Source: Desertifilum tharense IPPAS B-1220
GTDB taxonomy: Bacteria > Cyanobacteriota > Cyanobacteriia > Cyanobacteriales > Desertifilaceae
Reading direction: 5' to 3'
NCBI RefSeq assembly: GCF_001746915.1
Contig: NZ_MJGC01000037.1
Coordinates: forward strand, 1-64,000
Length of the DNA: 64,000 bases
Part shown: piece after piece, positions 9,504 to 18,255 of the stretch
How positions within the stretch are numbered: position 1 is the stretch's first letter
Layout of the letters: each line of letters starts with the position of its first letter
The notes under the pieces: generated by a model
What the model was told of the DNA's origin: nothing
Databases searched by the model: none
The model's input: only the letters and a program-made list of their open reading frames with translations
Made by a program: the position numbers and the translations under genes

Positions 9504-10265
9504 ATGCTGACTTCCTCCACTCCCGAACTCACCGTGCCAGAACTTGCTGACCTCATCCAGCAGGCCCATCTTCAGTGTAAAGCGCTGCCGACTACAGGGT
9601 TACTCCATGCTCGCAATGCGGGCGAATGGTTGCTTGCAGCTAAAGCGGTGCTGTCTGAAGAACAATGGCAAACGTGGTTAACCACAGATTGCCAGTTATG
9701 GGAAAATACGGCCCAGACTTATATGGCGATCGCCAAAAGTTGGCCCAGCTTAGACAAACCCCATGTTACTCTGAAGCTAGAATCGCCTCACCTGAGCGAA
9801 ACCGCAGAACCGAGCGAGCCAATCGCGGCTGAAGAGGATGCCGAACCCGACAGCGCCCCCCTCGAAGCCGAGGTCGAAAATCCGGGAATTCTCAGCTTGT
9901 ATATCCCCGGTGCCATCGTCCCTAAAGCGCGTCCCCGCGTTACCGCCAACGGCACCTTTATGCCAAAACGCTATCAAGAATGGCGCAACCGGGCGGAGGG
10001 AGAGATTATCTTACAACTGGCTCAAAAATATCCCGATTGGCATTTTCCCCTAGAAAAAGTCATCGTTGAAGTTCACCTGATTGGCAAGCACAGAACCAAC
10101 GCCGACGGAGATAATATTGTGGGCAGTTGCTTAGACGTCCTCGTTGCAGCCGGAGCCATTAAAAACGATAACCTCTCCTGCATTCCCGAAATTTACTTTA
10201 AATTTGTCCCCCAAGGCTCTCAAGGCGTAGAACTCGTCCTCATTCCCCTGGGGGAAACCTCCTAA
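9504..10265 (+). CDS. DUF3102-like / RusA-family endonuclease fusion
   Basis: 253 residues from the ATG at 9504; a TTG at 9489 would add five. The first ~80 residues (LADLIQQAHLQ..., AGEWLLAAKAVLSEEQW, ENTAQTYMAIAKSW) resemble DUF3102, a phage-associated helical domain. A Pro/Glu/Ala-rich linker follows to about residue 125. The C-terminal ~125 residues match RusA Holliday-junction resolvases: LYIPGAIVPKARPRVT at the start and NADGDNIVGSCLDVLVAAGAIKND, with the clustered acidic residues expected for metal-dependent cleavage. RusA resolves four-way junctions and is usually phage-borne. Here it is a lone chromosomal gene without phage neighbours. Its stop overlaps the stop of the convergent SGNH hydrolase by four bases. 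Confidence 0.75.
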   Translation: MLTSSTPELTVPELADLIQQAHLQCKALPTTGLLHARNAGEWLLAAKAVLSEEQWQTWLTTDCQLWENTAQTYMAIAKSWPSLDKPHVTLKLESPHLSETAEPSEPIAAEEDAEPDSAPLEAEVENPGILSLYIPGAIVPKARPRVTANGTFMPKRYQEWRNRAEGEIILQLAQKYPDWHFPLEKVIVEVHLIGKHRTNADGDNIVGSCLDVLVAAGAIKNDNLSCIPEIYFKFVPQGSQGVELVLIPLGETS

Positions 10266-13200
10266 AGCAACTTGAAATCAGCAGGAGTTAAACTATCGGC
10301 TTGGATATTCTGGAGAATGGCTAGCAGTTCATTGCTATCCATCGCTTTAATCAGCGTTGAATTGGCAAACTCGCCCGTTCCTTGGCTAATGTCAAGCTGT
10401 TCAAACGTTAAAGGCTGCATTAACCCAATCCAATCCTCACCCAGGGTGAAATCAACAATCGTATCAAATCCTTCACCGAGCGCGATCGCAAAAACGCTGC
10501 CCGTACGAGTTCCACCCCCCGTCAACTCATCGGGAGGCATAAACCCAGACCAATCTCCCACCGGAATAAACTCAATATAATCCAGCCGCGCCCATTCCGC
10601 TTGGTCAGCAGTCCCGCTAAACGAGAACGGCGTTCCCGTTTCTAAAAGAACCTCAGCAGCCAGAGTCCGACTCGTTTTCGTGCGTTCTGTCACCCAACTA
10701 TCCCACAACCATTGATCGAACGTCCAATTATAGGTTTGTCCGCTAATCGTCAAACCCACCGACGACTGGCCATCCGTTTCATCAAAATAACCCACCCGGA
10801 TTTCATAGGTTCCTGTTGGCCCTGTAAACGTCCCCGCAGCCGTTCCCGTCATCGAACCGCTTTGGAACAAGCTAATCAACTGACCGTTAGACGCCGGTTC
10901 AGCATCTTCAATTACATAGTTAGTTAGCACTAAAGACTCCGCCTCAATCCGGAGTGGGTTGGGTTGTTCCCCAGGAGTTGGCGTTGGCGTTGGGGAAGGT
11001 TCCGGCGAAGACAAAATCGGCACTAATTCAAAATAGTTCAGATTCAGCTTGCCAGTTTCCATATAGACGCGCATCTCTTGGCGTCCTTCCGTCAACTGAA
11101 TATCCGAGGCGACAAGATTCGTCCAAGTCTGCCATCCCGAAGTCCCGGAATAGGTCAAAGAACCCGTGACATTCTCGCCGTTAAAGGTAAAGTGAAACCG
11201 TTTATCGACAGGACTGGTACTCCCGGATGCTATCCGCGACACCAGATTGTACCGTCCCGTTGCAGGCACATCCACATCATACGCCAGCCACTCACCCGCA
11301 GCCGTCCAGCCCACATTGTAGCCGCCGCCCACATCCGTCGTAATCTCAATATCCACATGGTCAAAGCGATACTGACCGCCTTGATTCACATTCGTCGTGT
11401 CATAATAACCGACACCCGGCCCCCCAGATTTATAATTTTCGGCTTCAATCCGAATGGGAGTCCCCAAAATCGGCGCAGGAGTCGGCGTTGGGGTTGGTGT
11501 CGGTGGGGGAGACGCAATATTAACCGTAAAACTGCCTAACTCGCCCGCCGCCACAAAGTTATTGCTAGTATCGCTAACCTGGTTCGCTTCCATGACAATG
11601 CTGTAAGTCCCATTGTCTGCAAACGCCCAACTTCCCCCCGGAGGGGTAATGCGATAGGTTGCAACTCGCGGCGTCCCATTTTGAGAAGAATTAACGCTGA
11701 CTAAACTTGCCAGTTGGCTAAACCCATCCGGCCCAATGACTCGGACATCTGAGGAGTCTAGGGTGGTGGCAGCGATCGCCACATCATCGCTATAGGTGAC
11801 ACTAAAGGTATAAGCCTCATCTCCGGCCGCAGTCACATTAGTCACGCTTAAATTGGCTGTCGGAGGCGTCGTATCGGTGGGGATAGAAGTTTCTACCGGG
11901 ATTAGGTCAAAATAGTTGAGATTCACTTTACCCGTAGTGGTGTGAAAGCGCATCTCCTGCTGACCTGCATTCAGTTGTATCCCCGGAATCACAAAATTCT
12001 GCCAAGACTCCCACCCAGAAAAGTCCGAGTAGGTCTGCGTCCCCGTTAGATTTTGACCGTTGAAGGTGAAATAAAATTGCTTATTCACTGGGTTGGTAGA
12101 ACCAGAGGCAATTCGCACCACTAGGTCATAGGTGCCAGCTTGGGGAACAGTCAGGTCATAGGCTAACCATTCTCCGGGTGCCGTCCATCCCACCATGAAG
12201 CCGCCGCCTTGGTCTAGCGTCGTACCCACATCCACGGCTTCTTGAGTGCGGTAGACCCCCCCTTGGTTCCAGTGGGTGGTGTCAAAGTAACCCACCCCTT
12301 GGCCGCCCGGTTTGTAGTCTTCGGCTTGGATGCGGATGCTGGCTGCGGGTGTTGGCGTTGGGGTTGGCGTCGGCGCGGGAGACGCAATATTCACCGAAAA
12401 ATTCCCTAACTCGCCCGCCGCCACAAAGTTATTGCTGGTATCGCTGACCTGGTTCGCTTCCATGACAATGCTGTAAGTCCCATTGTCTGCGAACGCCCAA
12501 CTTCCCCCCGGAGGGGTAATGCGATAGGTTGCAACTCGCGGCGTCCCATTTTGAGAAGAATTAACGCTGACTAAACTCGCCAGTTGGCTAAACCCATCCG
12601 GCCCCATGACTCGGACATCTGAGGAGTCTAGGGTGGCGGCAGCGATCGCTACATTATCGCTATAGGTGACGCTGAAGGTATAAGCTTCATTACCCGCCGT
12701 GGTGACGTTGGTGGCGCTGAGGTTGGCGTTGGGGGCGGTGGTGTCTGGAACTGAAGATAACCGGGGAATGAGATCGATATAGTTGAGGTTGAAGTTTCCG
12801 GTACTGGTGAGAACGCCCAGTTGTTGTACCCCAGCTTGCAGGTTAACAGATTCTAGGGTGAGATTTTGCCAAGATTGCCAGCCAGAGGCGTTGGTAAAGT
12901 TCAGCGCGTTACCAATGGATTGACCGTTAACTTGGAATTGCAGGCTTTTGGTTCCCGCTTGACCGGAAGCGACCCGAAAAACGACATCGTAGGTACCAGC
13001 AGCGGGGATATTGACTTCGTAGGCGAGCCATTCTCCTGGTGCAGTCCAGCCAACGTTATAGCCGCCTCTAGCATCGCTTGTAACTTGAATATCGACACCA
13101 TCGGTGCGATATTGTCCGCCCTGGTTATTGGGAGTGGTGTCGTAGTAGTTAATATAATCTTCGGCTTCGATGCGTATGGGTAAGGGTTCGCTATGGGTGC

Positions 13201-13810
13201 TAGCTAGGGTGGGAGAAGAAATGAGGGCATCGTACCAAGCTTGAGCAATTTTGTTATAGCCAAATTCTGTAGGGTGAACGCCATCGGCGTCGGTCAGGTC
13301 TTGGTCGCTGACGGCGCTAAAAATATCAATAAATTGAACTTGTGAGTTTTTAGAATTGACAATACCGGGAATGGTGGCGTTGAAGTCAAGGACTTGTTGA
13401 TATTCGGTGGTGCTGCGGGTGATGGGGATAATGGAACCCACAAGAATTTGGACGTTGGATGACCAGTCGAGAATTTGGTCAATGAGGGTGTTGAGACGAT
13501 TGGGGGCTGTATTGACTTGGTATTGTTGCAGAATGTCGTTGGTGCCAATCATTAACAACACGATGTCGGGTTGTTGTTGGTTCAGCCAGTTGGTGACGTT
13601 GGCGCTAATTTGATCGATGCGCCATCCGCCTCGACCTTCGTGATCGGGGTCGCCAAGGGTGGGGGTTGTCCCAGTGACCTGTGACCCTACGAAGTCAACT
13701 TCAAAGCCACTCAGGCTTAATGAATTCCATAGACGGTTGCGATAGCCTGCGGGGGCCTGGTTATGTCCCCGCGTATTGGAATCTCCAAGTGGCATGATTT
13801 TGACGGCCAT
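10262..13810 (-). CDS. SGNH/GDSL hydrolase with carbohydrate-binding modules, probably type I secreted
   Basis: 1,182 residues from the ATG at 13810, which has a GGAG Shine-Dalgarno eight bases upstream; the 25 extra upstream codons are unlikely. Residues 1-200 are an SGNH esterase: block I MPLGDSNTRG, block III IGTND, block V DGVHPT. Then three CBM6/35-like modules (each starting IRIEAED/IQAEDY/IRIEAENY and containing VGWTA(P/A)GEWLAY and FNLNY/VNLNY/LNLNY) alternate with two nearly identical ~115-residue Ig-like modules (SVTYSDxVAIAA...). A fourth carbohydrate-binding-like module follows. Linkers are PTPTPTP. The last ~80 residues (GFDTIVDFTLGEDWIGL...LTPADFKLL) resemble C-terminal domains of cyanobacterial RTX-type exported proteins. 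There is no N-terminal signal peptide, so type I secretion is inferred. It probably deacetylates or de-esterifies an extracellular polysaccharide. Confidence 0.85.
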   Translation of the reverse strand: MAVKIMPLGDSNTRGHNQAPAGYRNRLWNSLSLSGFEVDFVGSQVTGTTPTLGDPDHEGRGGWRIDQISANVTNWLNQQQPDIVLLMIGTNDILQQYQVNTAPNRLNTLIDQILDWSSNVQILVGSIIPITRSTTEYQQVLDFNATIPGIVNSKNSQVQFIDIFSAVSDQDLTDADGVHPTEFGYNKIAQAWYDALISSPTLASTHSEPLPIRIEAEDYINYYDTTPNNQGGQYRTDGVDIQVTSDARGGYNVGWTAPGEWLAYEVNIPAAGTYDVVFRVASGQAGTKSLQFQVNGQSIGNALNFTNASGWQSWQNLTLESVNLQAGVQQLGVLTSTGNFNLNYIDLIPRLSSVPDTTAPNANLSATNVTTAGNEAYTFSVTYSDNVAIAAATLDSSDVRVMGPDGFSQLASLVSVNSSQNGTPRVATYRITPPGGSWAFADNGTYSIVMEANQVSDTSNNFVAAGELGNFSVNIASPAPTPTPTPTPAASIRIQAEDYKPGGQGVGYFDTTHWNQGGVYRTQEAVDVGTTLDQGGGFMVGWTAPGEWLAYDLTVPQAGTYDLVVRIASGSTNPVNKQFYFTFNGQNLTGTQTYSDFSGWESWQNFVIPGIQLNAGQQEMRFHTTTGKVNLNYFDLIPVETSIPTDTTPPTANLSVTNVTAAGDEAYTFSVTYSDDVAIAATTLDSSDVRVIGPDGFSQLASLVSVNSSQNGTPRVATYRITPPGGSWAFADNGTYSIVMEANQVSDTSNNFVAAGELGSFTVNIASPPPTPTPTPTPAPILGTPIRIEAENYKSGGPGVGYYDTTNVNQGGQYRFDHVDIEITTDVGGGYNVGWTAAGEWLAYDVDVPATGRYNLVSRIASGSTSPVDKRFHFTFNGENVTGSLTYSGTSGWQTWTNLVASDIQLTEGRQEMRVYMETGKLNLNYFELVPILSSPEPSPTPTPTPGEQPNPLRIEAESLVLTNYVIEDAEPASNGQLISLFQSGSMTGTAAGTFTGPTGTYEIRVGYFDETDGQSSVGLTISGQTYNWTFDQWLWDSWVTERTKTSRTLAAEVLLETGTPFSFSGTADQAEWARLDYIEFIPVGDWSGFMPPDELTGGGTRTGSVFAIALGEGFDTIVDFTLGEDWIGLMQPLTFEQLDISQGTGEFANSTLIKAMDSNELLAILQNIQADSLTPADFKLL
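11511..11862 (-). repeat. Intragenic repeat, copy A (Ig-like module)
   Basis: About 350 bases nearly identical in sequence to 12391-12742, including the run from TCGCCCGCCGCCACAAAGTT through to the SVTYSD codons. Synonymous positions are also conserved, so the duplication or gene conversion is recent. Confidence 0.85.
12391..12742 (-). repeat. Intragenic repeat, copy B (Ig-like module)
   Basis: Partner of the copy at 11511-11862 inside the same SGNH hydrolase gene. The copies are direct and 880 bases apart, so unequal recombination could add or delete a carbohydrate-binding plus Ig-like unit. Confidence 0.85.
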
Positions 13811-14289
13811 TTTACTCGCTCCAATGCATCTGATTTCAATCCAAAAAAATGGCTGCTTATCGCTTTCGTTACCTTGTCTTGGCAAGCAAGCGTTAAGGAG
13901 TCGTTGGCGGCAAGCAGTTCATTCAGTTTGCGTAATTCTCTCAATCTAAGTTAATCTTTGACTCCGTGAGTTTACTAGGGGCAATTGAGTATCTTTACGA
14001 ACTCTTTATGACAAAAAGTCGATTGAGCGGAGAAGTTAAAGTTTCGGTAAATTGAATCTCTGTAAAAACCCATTTTTCTCCGGTTGAGGAAAATTAGAGC
14101 AAGGCGGAGGGAGGGATTTTATCTCCGTATAAACCGCAAGATATTAGATCGGTCTAGTAGCTGTGTTGCGTTGAAGGGGAGTTGTCAACCCAGCGGAATT
14201 ATTGTATTGGCATCCAAGGACTGATGTAGCGTTGTGGCGATTCCCGAAGCGATCGCTAACTGGGATTCATCCCTAGATCCTGGTGTTGG
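13811..14289. other. Intergenic region without an identified gene
   Basis: About 480 bases between the SGNH hydrolase start and the end of the VapC-like gene. It is moderately AT-rich with one HIP1-like site near 14250. I see no coding frame with recognisable features and no strong hairpin; it should include the promoter of the leftward hydrolase. Confidence 0.5.
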
Positions 14290-14742
14290 TTAGGGTACGG
14301 GTGGAACAGAGAAATCAGTAAATAAACGCACGTCAAAAGATGCGATCGCTAAGGCATTCACCAATCTGCGATCTAAGGTCAGCAAAGGGGCACTGACTCG
14401 CTGAGAAAGGGCGACATAAGAGGCATCGTAGGCAGAAATTCCGCAAGCGATCGCAATATTAACCGCTTCTTCCATCAACTCAGCCATAGAAACAACTTGC
14501 AGCGATAAGGCTTTGAGTGTCGCTAAATTTGCTTGGACTTGGCTAGCTGTCAACTGCCCTGCACGAACATATCTCCAGAGGGTATTAGCCGACTCGATAT
14601 AGAACAGATCGGGTATGTAAATTTCATTTTGGGGATTGGCAAGATGGGCAAACAGTTGCTGTGCTTTGTCCGATAGCGGATCGGGAACAAATTGTTTGAT
14701 GCACACGCTGGCGTCAACGACGCATTTAATTGGGGTTGTCAT
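14290..14742 (-). CDS. vapC: PIN-domain toxin, VapC type
   Basis: 150 residues, full length for a VapC ribonuclease. The four conserved acidic positions are visible: VVDASVCIKQF near residue 9, FYIESANTLWRYV near 50, SAYDASYVALSQRV near 105 and LTLDRRLVNAL near 120. PIN proteins bind divalent metal through these and cleave RNA. The ATG overlaps the stop of the upstream antitoxin-like gene by four bases (ATGA), as is usual for toxin-antitoxin operons. The toxin role is inferred from family and context. Confidence 0.85.
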   Translation of the reverse strand: MTTPIKCVVDASVCIKQFVPDPLSDKAQQLFAHLANPQNEIYIPDLFYIESANTLWRYVRAGQLTASQVQANLATLKALSLQVVSMAELMEEAVNIAIACGISAYDASYVALSQRVSAPLLTLDRRLVNALAIASFDVRLFTDFSVPPVP

Positions 14743-15041
14743 CGGCTGTCTCGATCTTCTCGAATCAGGGTAGTGCTATCTAGCCATTCAATATTAGAAG
14801 GCAATTCTTTTCGACGGCGTTCAAGATCGGCAAGCAGTTGGGGAACTGCTTTACGGCGTTCTTCCCAGGTGGGGTCAGTTTCCGGGGAGATCGGGAATTT
14901 TAGGGGAGGTTGGGGTTTTTGTAGGGCTTGTTTAAGCAGGCTGATGACTTGTTCGTTCAAGGGTTGATTGTTTTGGTTGGCAAGTTGTTGAAGCTGTGCC
15001 ATTAAGTCATCGGGTAGGTTCTCAAGGGTGAGTATTGCCAT
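14739..15041 (-). CDS. vapB: VapB/FitA-like antitoxin
   Basis: 100 residues from the ATG at 15041. The frame continues to 15107, but MAILTLENLPDDLMAQLQQLA is the typical start of a FitA-like ribbon-helix-helix antitoxin. Residues 1-45 are the predicted DNA-binding part. The C-terminal half is rich in Pro, Glu and Arg (KFPISPETDPTWEERRKAVPQLL...) and would wrap the PIN toxin. It is the first gene of the pair and probably represses the operon with its partner. No strong Shine-Dalgarno is seen. Confidence 0.8.
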   Translation of the reverse strand: MAILTLENLPDDLMAQLQQLANQNNQPLNEQVISLLKQALQKPQPPLKFPISPETDPTWEERRKAVPQLLADLERRRKELPSNIEWLDSTTLIREDRDSR

Positions 15042-15140
15042 ATTGTTCGCGAGGTATGGGTGAGGTTTACAATTATTTTGGCTTAAATAGGATTGCTCTT
15101 GCGACACTTAAAAACTAGAGTCGCGATCGCACTCAAGTTA

Positions 15141-15167
15141 AAAATCCCGCTAGGATTCGCCAGCGGG
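15141..15167 (-). terminator. Intrinsic terminator of the sugar ABC operon
   Basis: Read leftward, CCCGCT and AGCGGG form a perfect 6-bp GC-rich stem, followed by ATTTTTAAC. It lies about 30 bases beyond the stop of the ABC ATPase gene. Confidence 0.85.
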
Positions 15168-15198
15168 AGGGTCAGAAGATTAGATGAGTTAATGAAGT

Positions 15199-16359
15199 CT
15201 AGAGGTTTCGGACTTCTGGGGTGAGGTTGAGAGGGCGGGCGTGGTGTGGATCGCGATCGCCATCCGCGTGTAGATTTTTGGGATCGTAAGCAGAGGGGAT
15301 GCGATCGCCTGTATTCATATCAAACCAATGCAGGTTTTCTGGCGGTAGGGCTAAAGAAACTTGCTCGCCTTCCAAACCGCGATCGTGGGGGAGTAAAGCC
15401 CTAACAATCTGCGACTCAGCCCCGGCTACCCGAATGCTAATTAAGTTTTGCATTCCCAGGTTTTCCACCAAGAAGATTTGACCGCCGATGGTATGAGCAT
15501 CTTCAGCCCGTGCTAGACGAACGTTTTCTGGACGAATGCCAAGGGTCACTTCTGCGGGGGTTGAGGGCATATCGGGGAGGCGAATTCGGGAATTGCCCAA
15601 CACGGCGGCATTCCCTTCACACTTGAGCCGTAGCAGGTTCATTTGAGGGCTACCCACAAAGCCTGCAACAAACTCATTGGCGGGATACATATAAATTTTT
15701 GCCGGGGGGTCGAGTTGTTGGACTAGACCTTCGTTGAGAACCGCCACTTTGCTTGAAAGCGTCATCGCCTCGGTTTGGTCGTGGGTGACGTATACCACAG
15801 GCACATTTTGCGATTCAAACAGTTGTTTAATATCGGCGCGGACTCGCTCTCTTAACAGCGCGTCTAGGTTACTAAGGGGTTCATCTAATAGGAAGATATC
15901 GGGGTTGCGAACTAAGGCCCGACCTAATGCTACCCGTTGGCGCTGACCTCCGGAGAGTTGGCCGGGTTTGCGATCCATTAACGGTTCTAAGCCCAAGACG
16001 CCGCAAGAGCGTTGAATTCGCTGGTCGATTTCGGTTTTGGGAACCTTTTTCAGCTTCAAGCCAGACGCCAAGTTATCATAAACGCTCATGTGGGGGTAGA
16101 GAGCGTAGCTTTGGAACACCATTGCAATATTGCGATCGCCCGGACGAATATTGGTGACATCGCGATCGCCAATCCGAATTGTCCCCCGCGTGGGTTGTTC
16201 CAATCCCGCAATCATCCGCAACGTCGTAGACTTACCGCATCCCGAAGGACCGAGTAGGGTAAGAAACTCCCCATCATTCACATCTAAACTGACATCTTTA
16301 ACCGGAACAACCTTGGGGTTATAGGTTTTGTTGAGATTTCTAACTTCAAGTTTTGCCAT
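15199..16359 (-). CDS. Sugar ABC importer ATPase (MalK/UgpC type)
   Basis: 386 residues from the ATG at 16359 (MAKLEVRNLNKTY); seven earlier codons are open but unlikely. Walker A GPSGCGKST near residue 37, Q-loop FQSYALYPHM, signature LSGGQRQRVALGRALV and Walker B DIFLLDEPLSNLDAL are intact. The C-terminal ~130 residues form the TOBE/OB-type domain of the MalK subfamily (TLGIRPENVRL). It energises import through the two permeases encoded just upstream and is last in the operon. The substrate is probably an oligosaccharide or a compatible solute such as glucosylglycerol, trehalose or sucrose; I cannot choose from sequence alone. Confidence 0.9.
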   Translation of the reverse strand: MAKLEVRNLNKTYNPKVVPVKDVSLDVNDGEFLTLLGPSGCGKSTTLRMIAGLEQPTRGTIRIGDRDVTNIRPGDRNIAMVFQSYALYPHMSVYDNLASGLKLKKVPKTEIDQRIQRSCGVLGLEPLMDRKPGQLSGGQRQRVALGRALVRNPDIFLLDEPLSNLDALLRERVRADIKQLFESQNVPVVYVTHDQTEAMTLSSKVAVLNEGLVQQLDPPAKIYMYPANEFVAGFVGSPQMNLLRLKCEGNAAVLGNSRIRLPDMPSTPAEVTLGIRPENVRLARAEDAHTIGGQIFLVENLGMQNLISIRVAGAESQIVRALLPHDRGLEGEQVSLALPPENLHWFDMNTGDRIPSAYDPKNLHADGDRDPHHARPLNLTPEVRNL

Positions 16360-16403
16360 TGTTTTGAACAGGTTTTGCAATAATAACGGGATGAATCGGG
16401 AGA

Positions 16404-17288
16404 TTAACCTTTCACCGCACCGGCGGTTAGGCCTTGAACAATCTTGCGCTGGAAGAACAGCACTAGTAAAACCAGGGGAATGGTTCCCATGACGGTTGCG
16501 GCCGCGATCGCCCCATAGGGGATTTCAAACGTAGTGGCCCCTCCTAACTGCGCGGTTCCTACCGGAATGGTTTTCATTTCTTCGCGCGTCATAAATGTCA
16601 GCGCAAAGATAAATTCATTCCAAGCCGAAATAAAGGTGAGAATTCCCGTTGTCACCATCGCCGGAAGGGTCATGGGTAGGACAATTCTCAACAACATATT
16701 CCAAGTGCTGTACCCATCCACTTTGGCGGAATCTTCTAAATCCTTGGGCAGTTGCAAGAAAAAGCTCCGCATCACCAGAATGGTCAGCGGTAAGTTAATT
16801 CCGGTATAGGGAATGATTAAGGCTAAATAGTTATTCCCCAAGCGGAAGATCTGCATAATTTCCAGCAGTCCCAAAAAGACGAGAACAAAGGGAAATAGGG
16901 TAATAATCAGCACGGTACCGAGCAGGATTTGTTCGCCGCGCAGTCGCAAACGTGCCAACGCATAGGCGGCGGGGGCCCCTAAAGCTAGGGCTAGCAGGGT
17001 CGAGATCATCGACACCAAAAAACTGTTTAAGGTGTAGCGCAGGAAGGGACGCCGGAATAATACATCCTGGTAATGTTGCAGGGTATATTGATCCGGTCTG
17101 GGGAAATAGACATTGGGAAACGCTGCGATCGCCTCATTCACCTTAATCGAGGTGAGCAGTTGCCACAGGGCCGGGGCGAGGCAGAAAATAATCAAAAACG
17201 CGAGTCCTAACGGGAAAACCACCTTTTTGAGAATGAGCTTGCCCGTATTTGTGGACTTGGGGGGAGCCGTGTTAACTGTTGTAGCCAT
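16404..17288 (-). CDS. Sugar ABC permease, MalG-type
   Basis: 294 residues with six predicted membrane spans. The first span (VFPLGLAFLIIFCLAPALWQLL) follows a short Thr/Pro-rich cytosolic tail. The coupling EAA-like motif is LEDSAKVDGYSTWNMLLRIVLP near residue 190, facing the ATPase. Length and motif place it in the MalG half of the binding-protein-dependent carbohydrate importers. It is separated by 35 bases from the upstream permease and 44 bases from the ATPase start, consistent with one transcript. Confidence 0.9.
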   Translation of the reverse strand: MATTVNTAPPKSTNTGKLILKKVVFPLGLAFLIIFCLAPALWQLLTSIKVNEAIAAFPNVYFPRPDQYTLQHYQDVLFRRPFLRYTLNSFLVSMISTLLALALGAPAAYALARLRLRGEQILLGTVLIITLFPFVLVFLGLLEIMQIFRLGNNYLALIIPYTGINLPLTILVMRSFFLQLPKDLEDSAKVDGYSTWNMLLRIVLPMTLPAMVTTGILTFISAWNEFIFALTFMTREEMKTIPVGTAQLGGATTFEIPYGAIAAATVMGTIPLVLLVLFFQRKIVQGLTAGAVKG

Positions 17289-17323
17289 CGATCGAGTTGC
17301 CTATGATGAAACAATTCCAGGAT

Positions 17324-18232
17324 TTACTGCGTGAGGTTGGCGCGGGACTTACTGAGGAGGAAAGAGGCGATCGCCACTGCAATCACCAGTAACGTAAACG
17401 TCACCACCACCAAAGCCGCCCCATAGCCAAAATCGAGATAGCGCATCACGGTGGAGTAGATATACAAAGACACCACTTCCGTTGCACCACCCGGCCCGCC
17501 TGCGGTCATCACCTGAATTAAGTCGAACACGCCAAACGCTTGAGCAAAGCGGAACAGCACCGCAATCAAAATCTGTGGCATTAACAACGGCAGCGTAATT
17601 CGGGTAAAGTTCTGCCAAGGCGTTGCCCCATCAATCGAATGCGCCTCGTACAAATCATCGGGAATCGATTGCAACCCCGCCAACAGCAGGATGCTAATAA
17701 ACGGGGTGGTTTTCCAAACATCGGCTGCAATCACGCACATCATCGCCAAAATCGGATCGCCCAACCAGTTAATCCCCTGGTTGATAATCCCCAAGCGGAT
17801 TAAGAGGTCATTCCACACCCCAAACTGGTCGTTAAAAATCCACTGCCAAACTAACCCAATCAGAGCCGTTGGCAACGCCCAAGGTAAAATGGCGATGGTA
17901 CGAACAATGCCCCGACCTTTAAACGGTTGGTGCAGAATTAGCGCAAATGCCATACCGAGCAATAGTTCCAGCACCACCGAAAAAAAGGTGAAGACGCTGG
18001 TATTCCACATCGTATTCCAGAAACGCCCATCTCCCGCCATCCGTCCGTAGTTATTCAAACCCGAAAAAACGGGTTGGAGATTGGTTCCTAGGTTTTCTGT
18101 AAACAAACTGAGCCAGAACGACCGCAAAATCGGGTAAGCAAACACCAAAGCCAGCAATATAAACGCTGGCGCGACTAAAATCCAACCCGTGCGCTGTTCT
18201 CGAACCCGCAATGTATCTTGAGCTTGAGCCAT
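17324..18232 (-). CDS. Sugar ABC permease, MalF-type
   Basis: 302 residues with six predicted membrane spans and the EAA-like motif YEAHSIDGATPWQNFTRITLPLL near residue 200. AAAGGA upstream of the ATG acts as the probable ribosome-binding site. It pairs with the MalG-type protein to form the translocation pore. The binding-protein gene ends 23 bases upstream. Confidence 0.9.
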   Translation of the reverse strand: MAQAQDTLRVREQRTGWILVAPAFILLALVFAYPILRSFWLSLFTENLGTNLQPVFSGLNNYGRMAGDGRFWNTMWNTSVFTFFSVVLELLLGMAFALILHQPFKGRGIVRTIAILPWALPTALIGLVWQWIFNDQFGVWNDLLIRLGIINQGINWLGDPILAMMCVIAADVWKTTPFISILLLAGLQSIPDDLYEAHSIDGATPWQNFTRITLPLLMPQILIAVLFRFAQAFGVFDLIQVMTAGGPGGATEVVSLYIYSTVMRYLDFGYGAALVVVTFTLLVIAVAIASFLLSKSRANLTQ

Positions 18233-18255
18233 GCTATGCGTCCTTTACATCTCAA

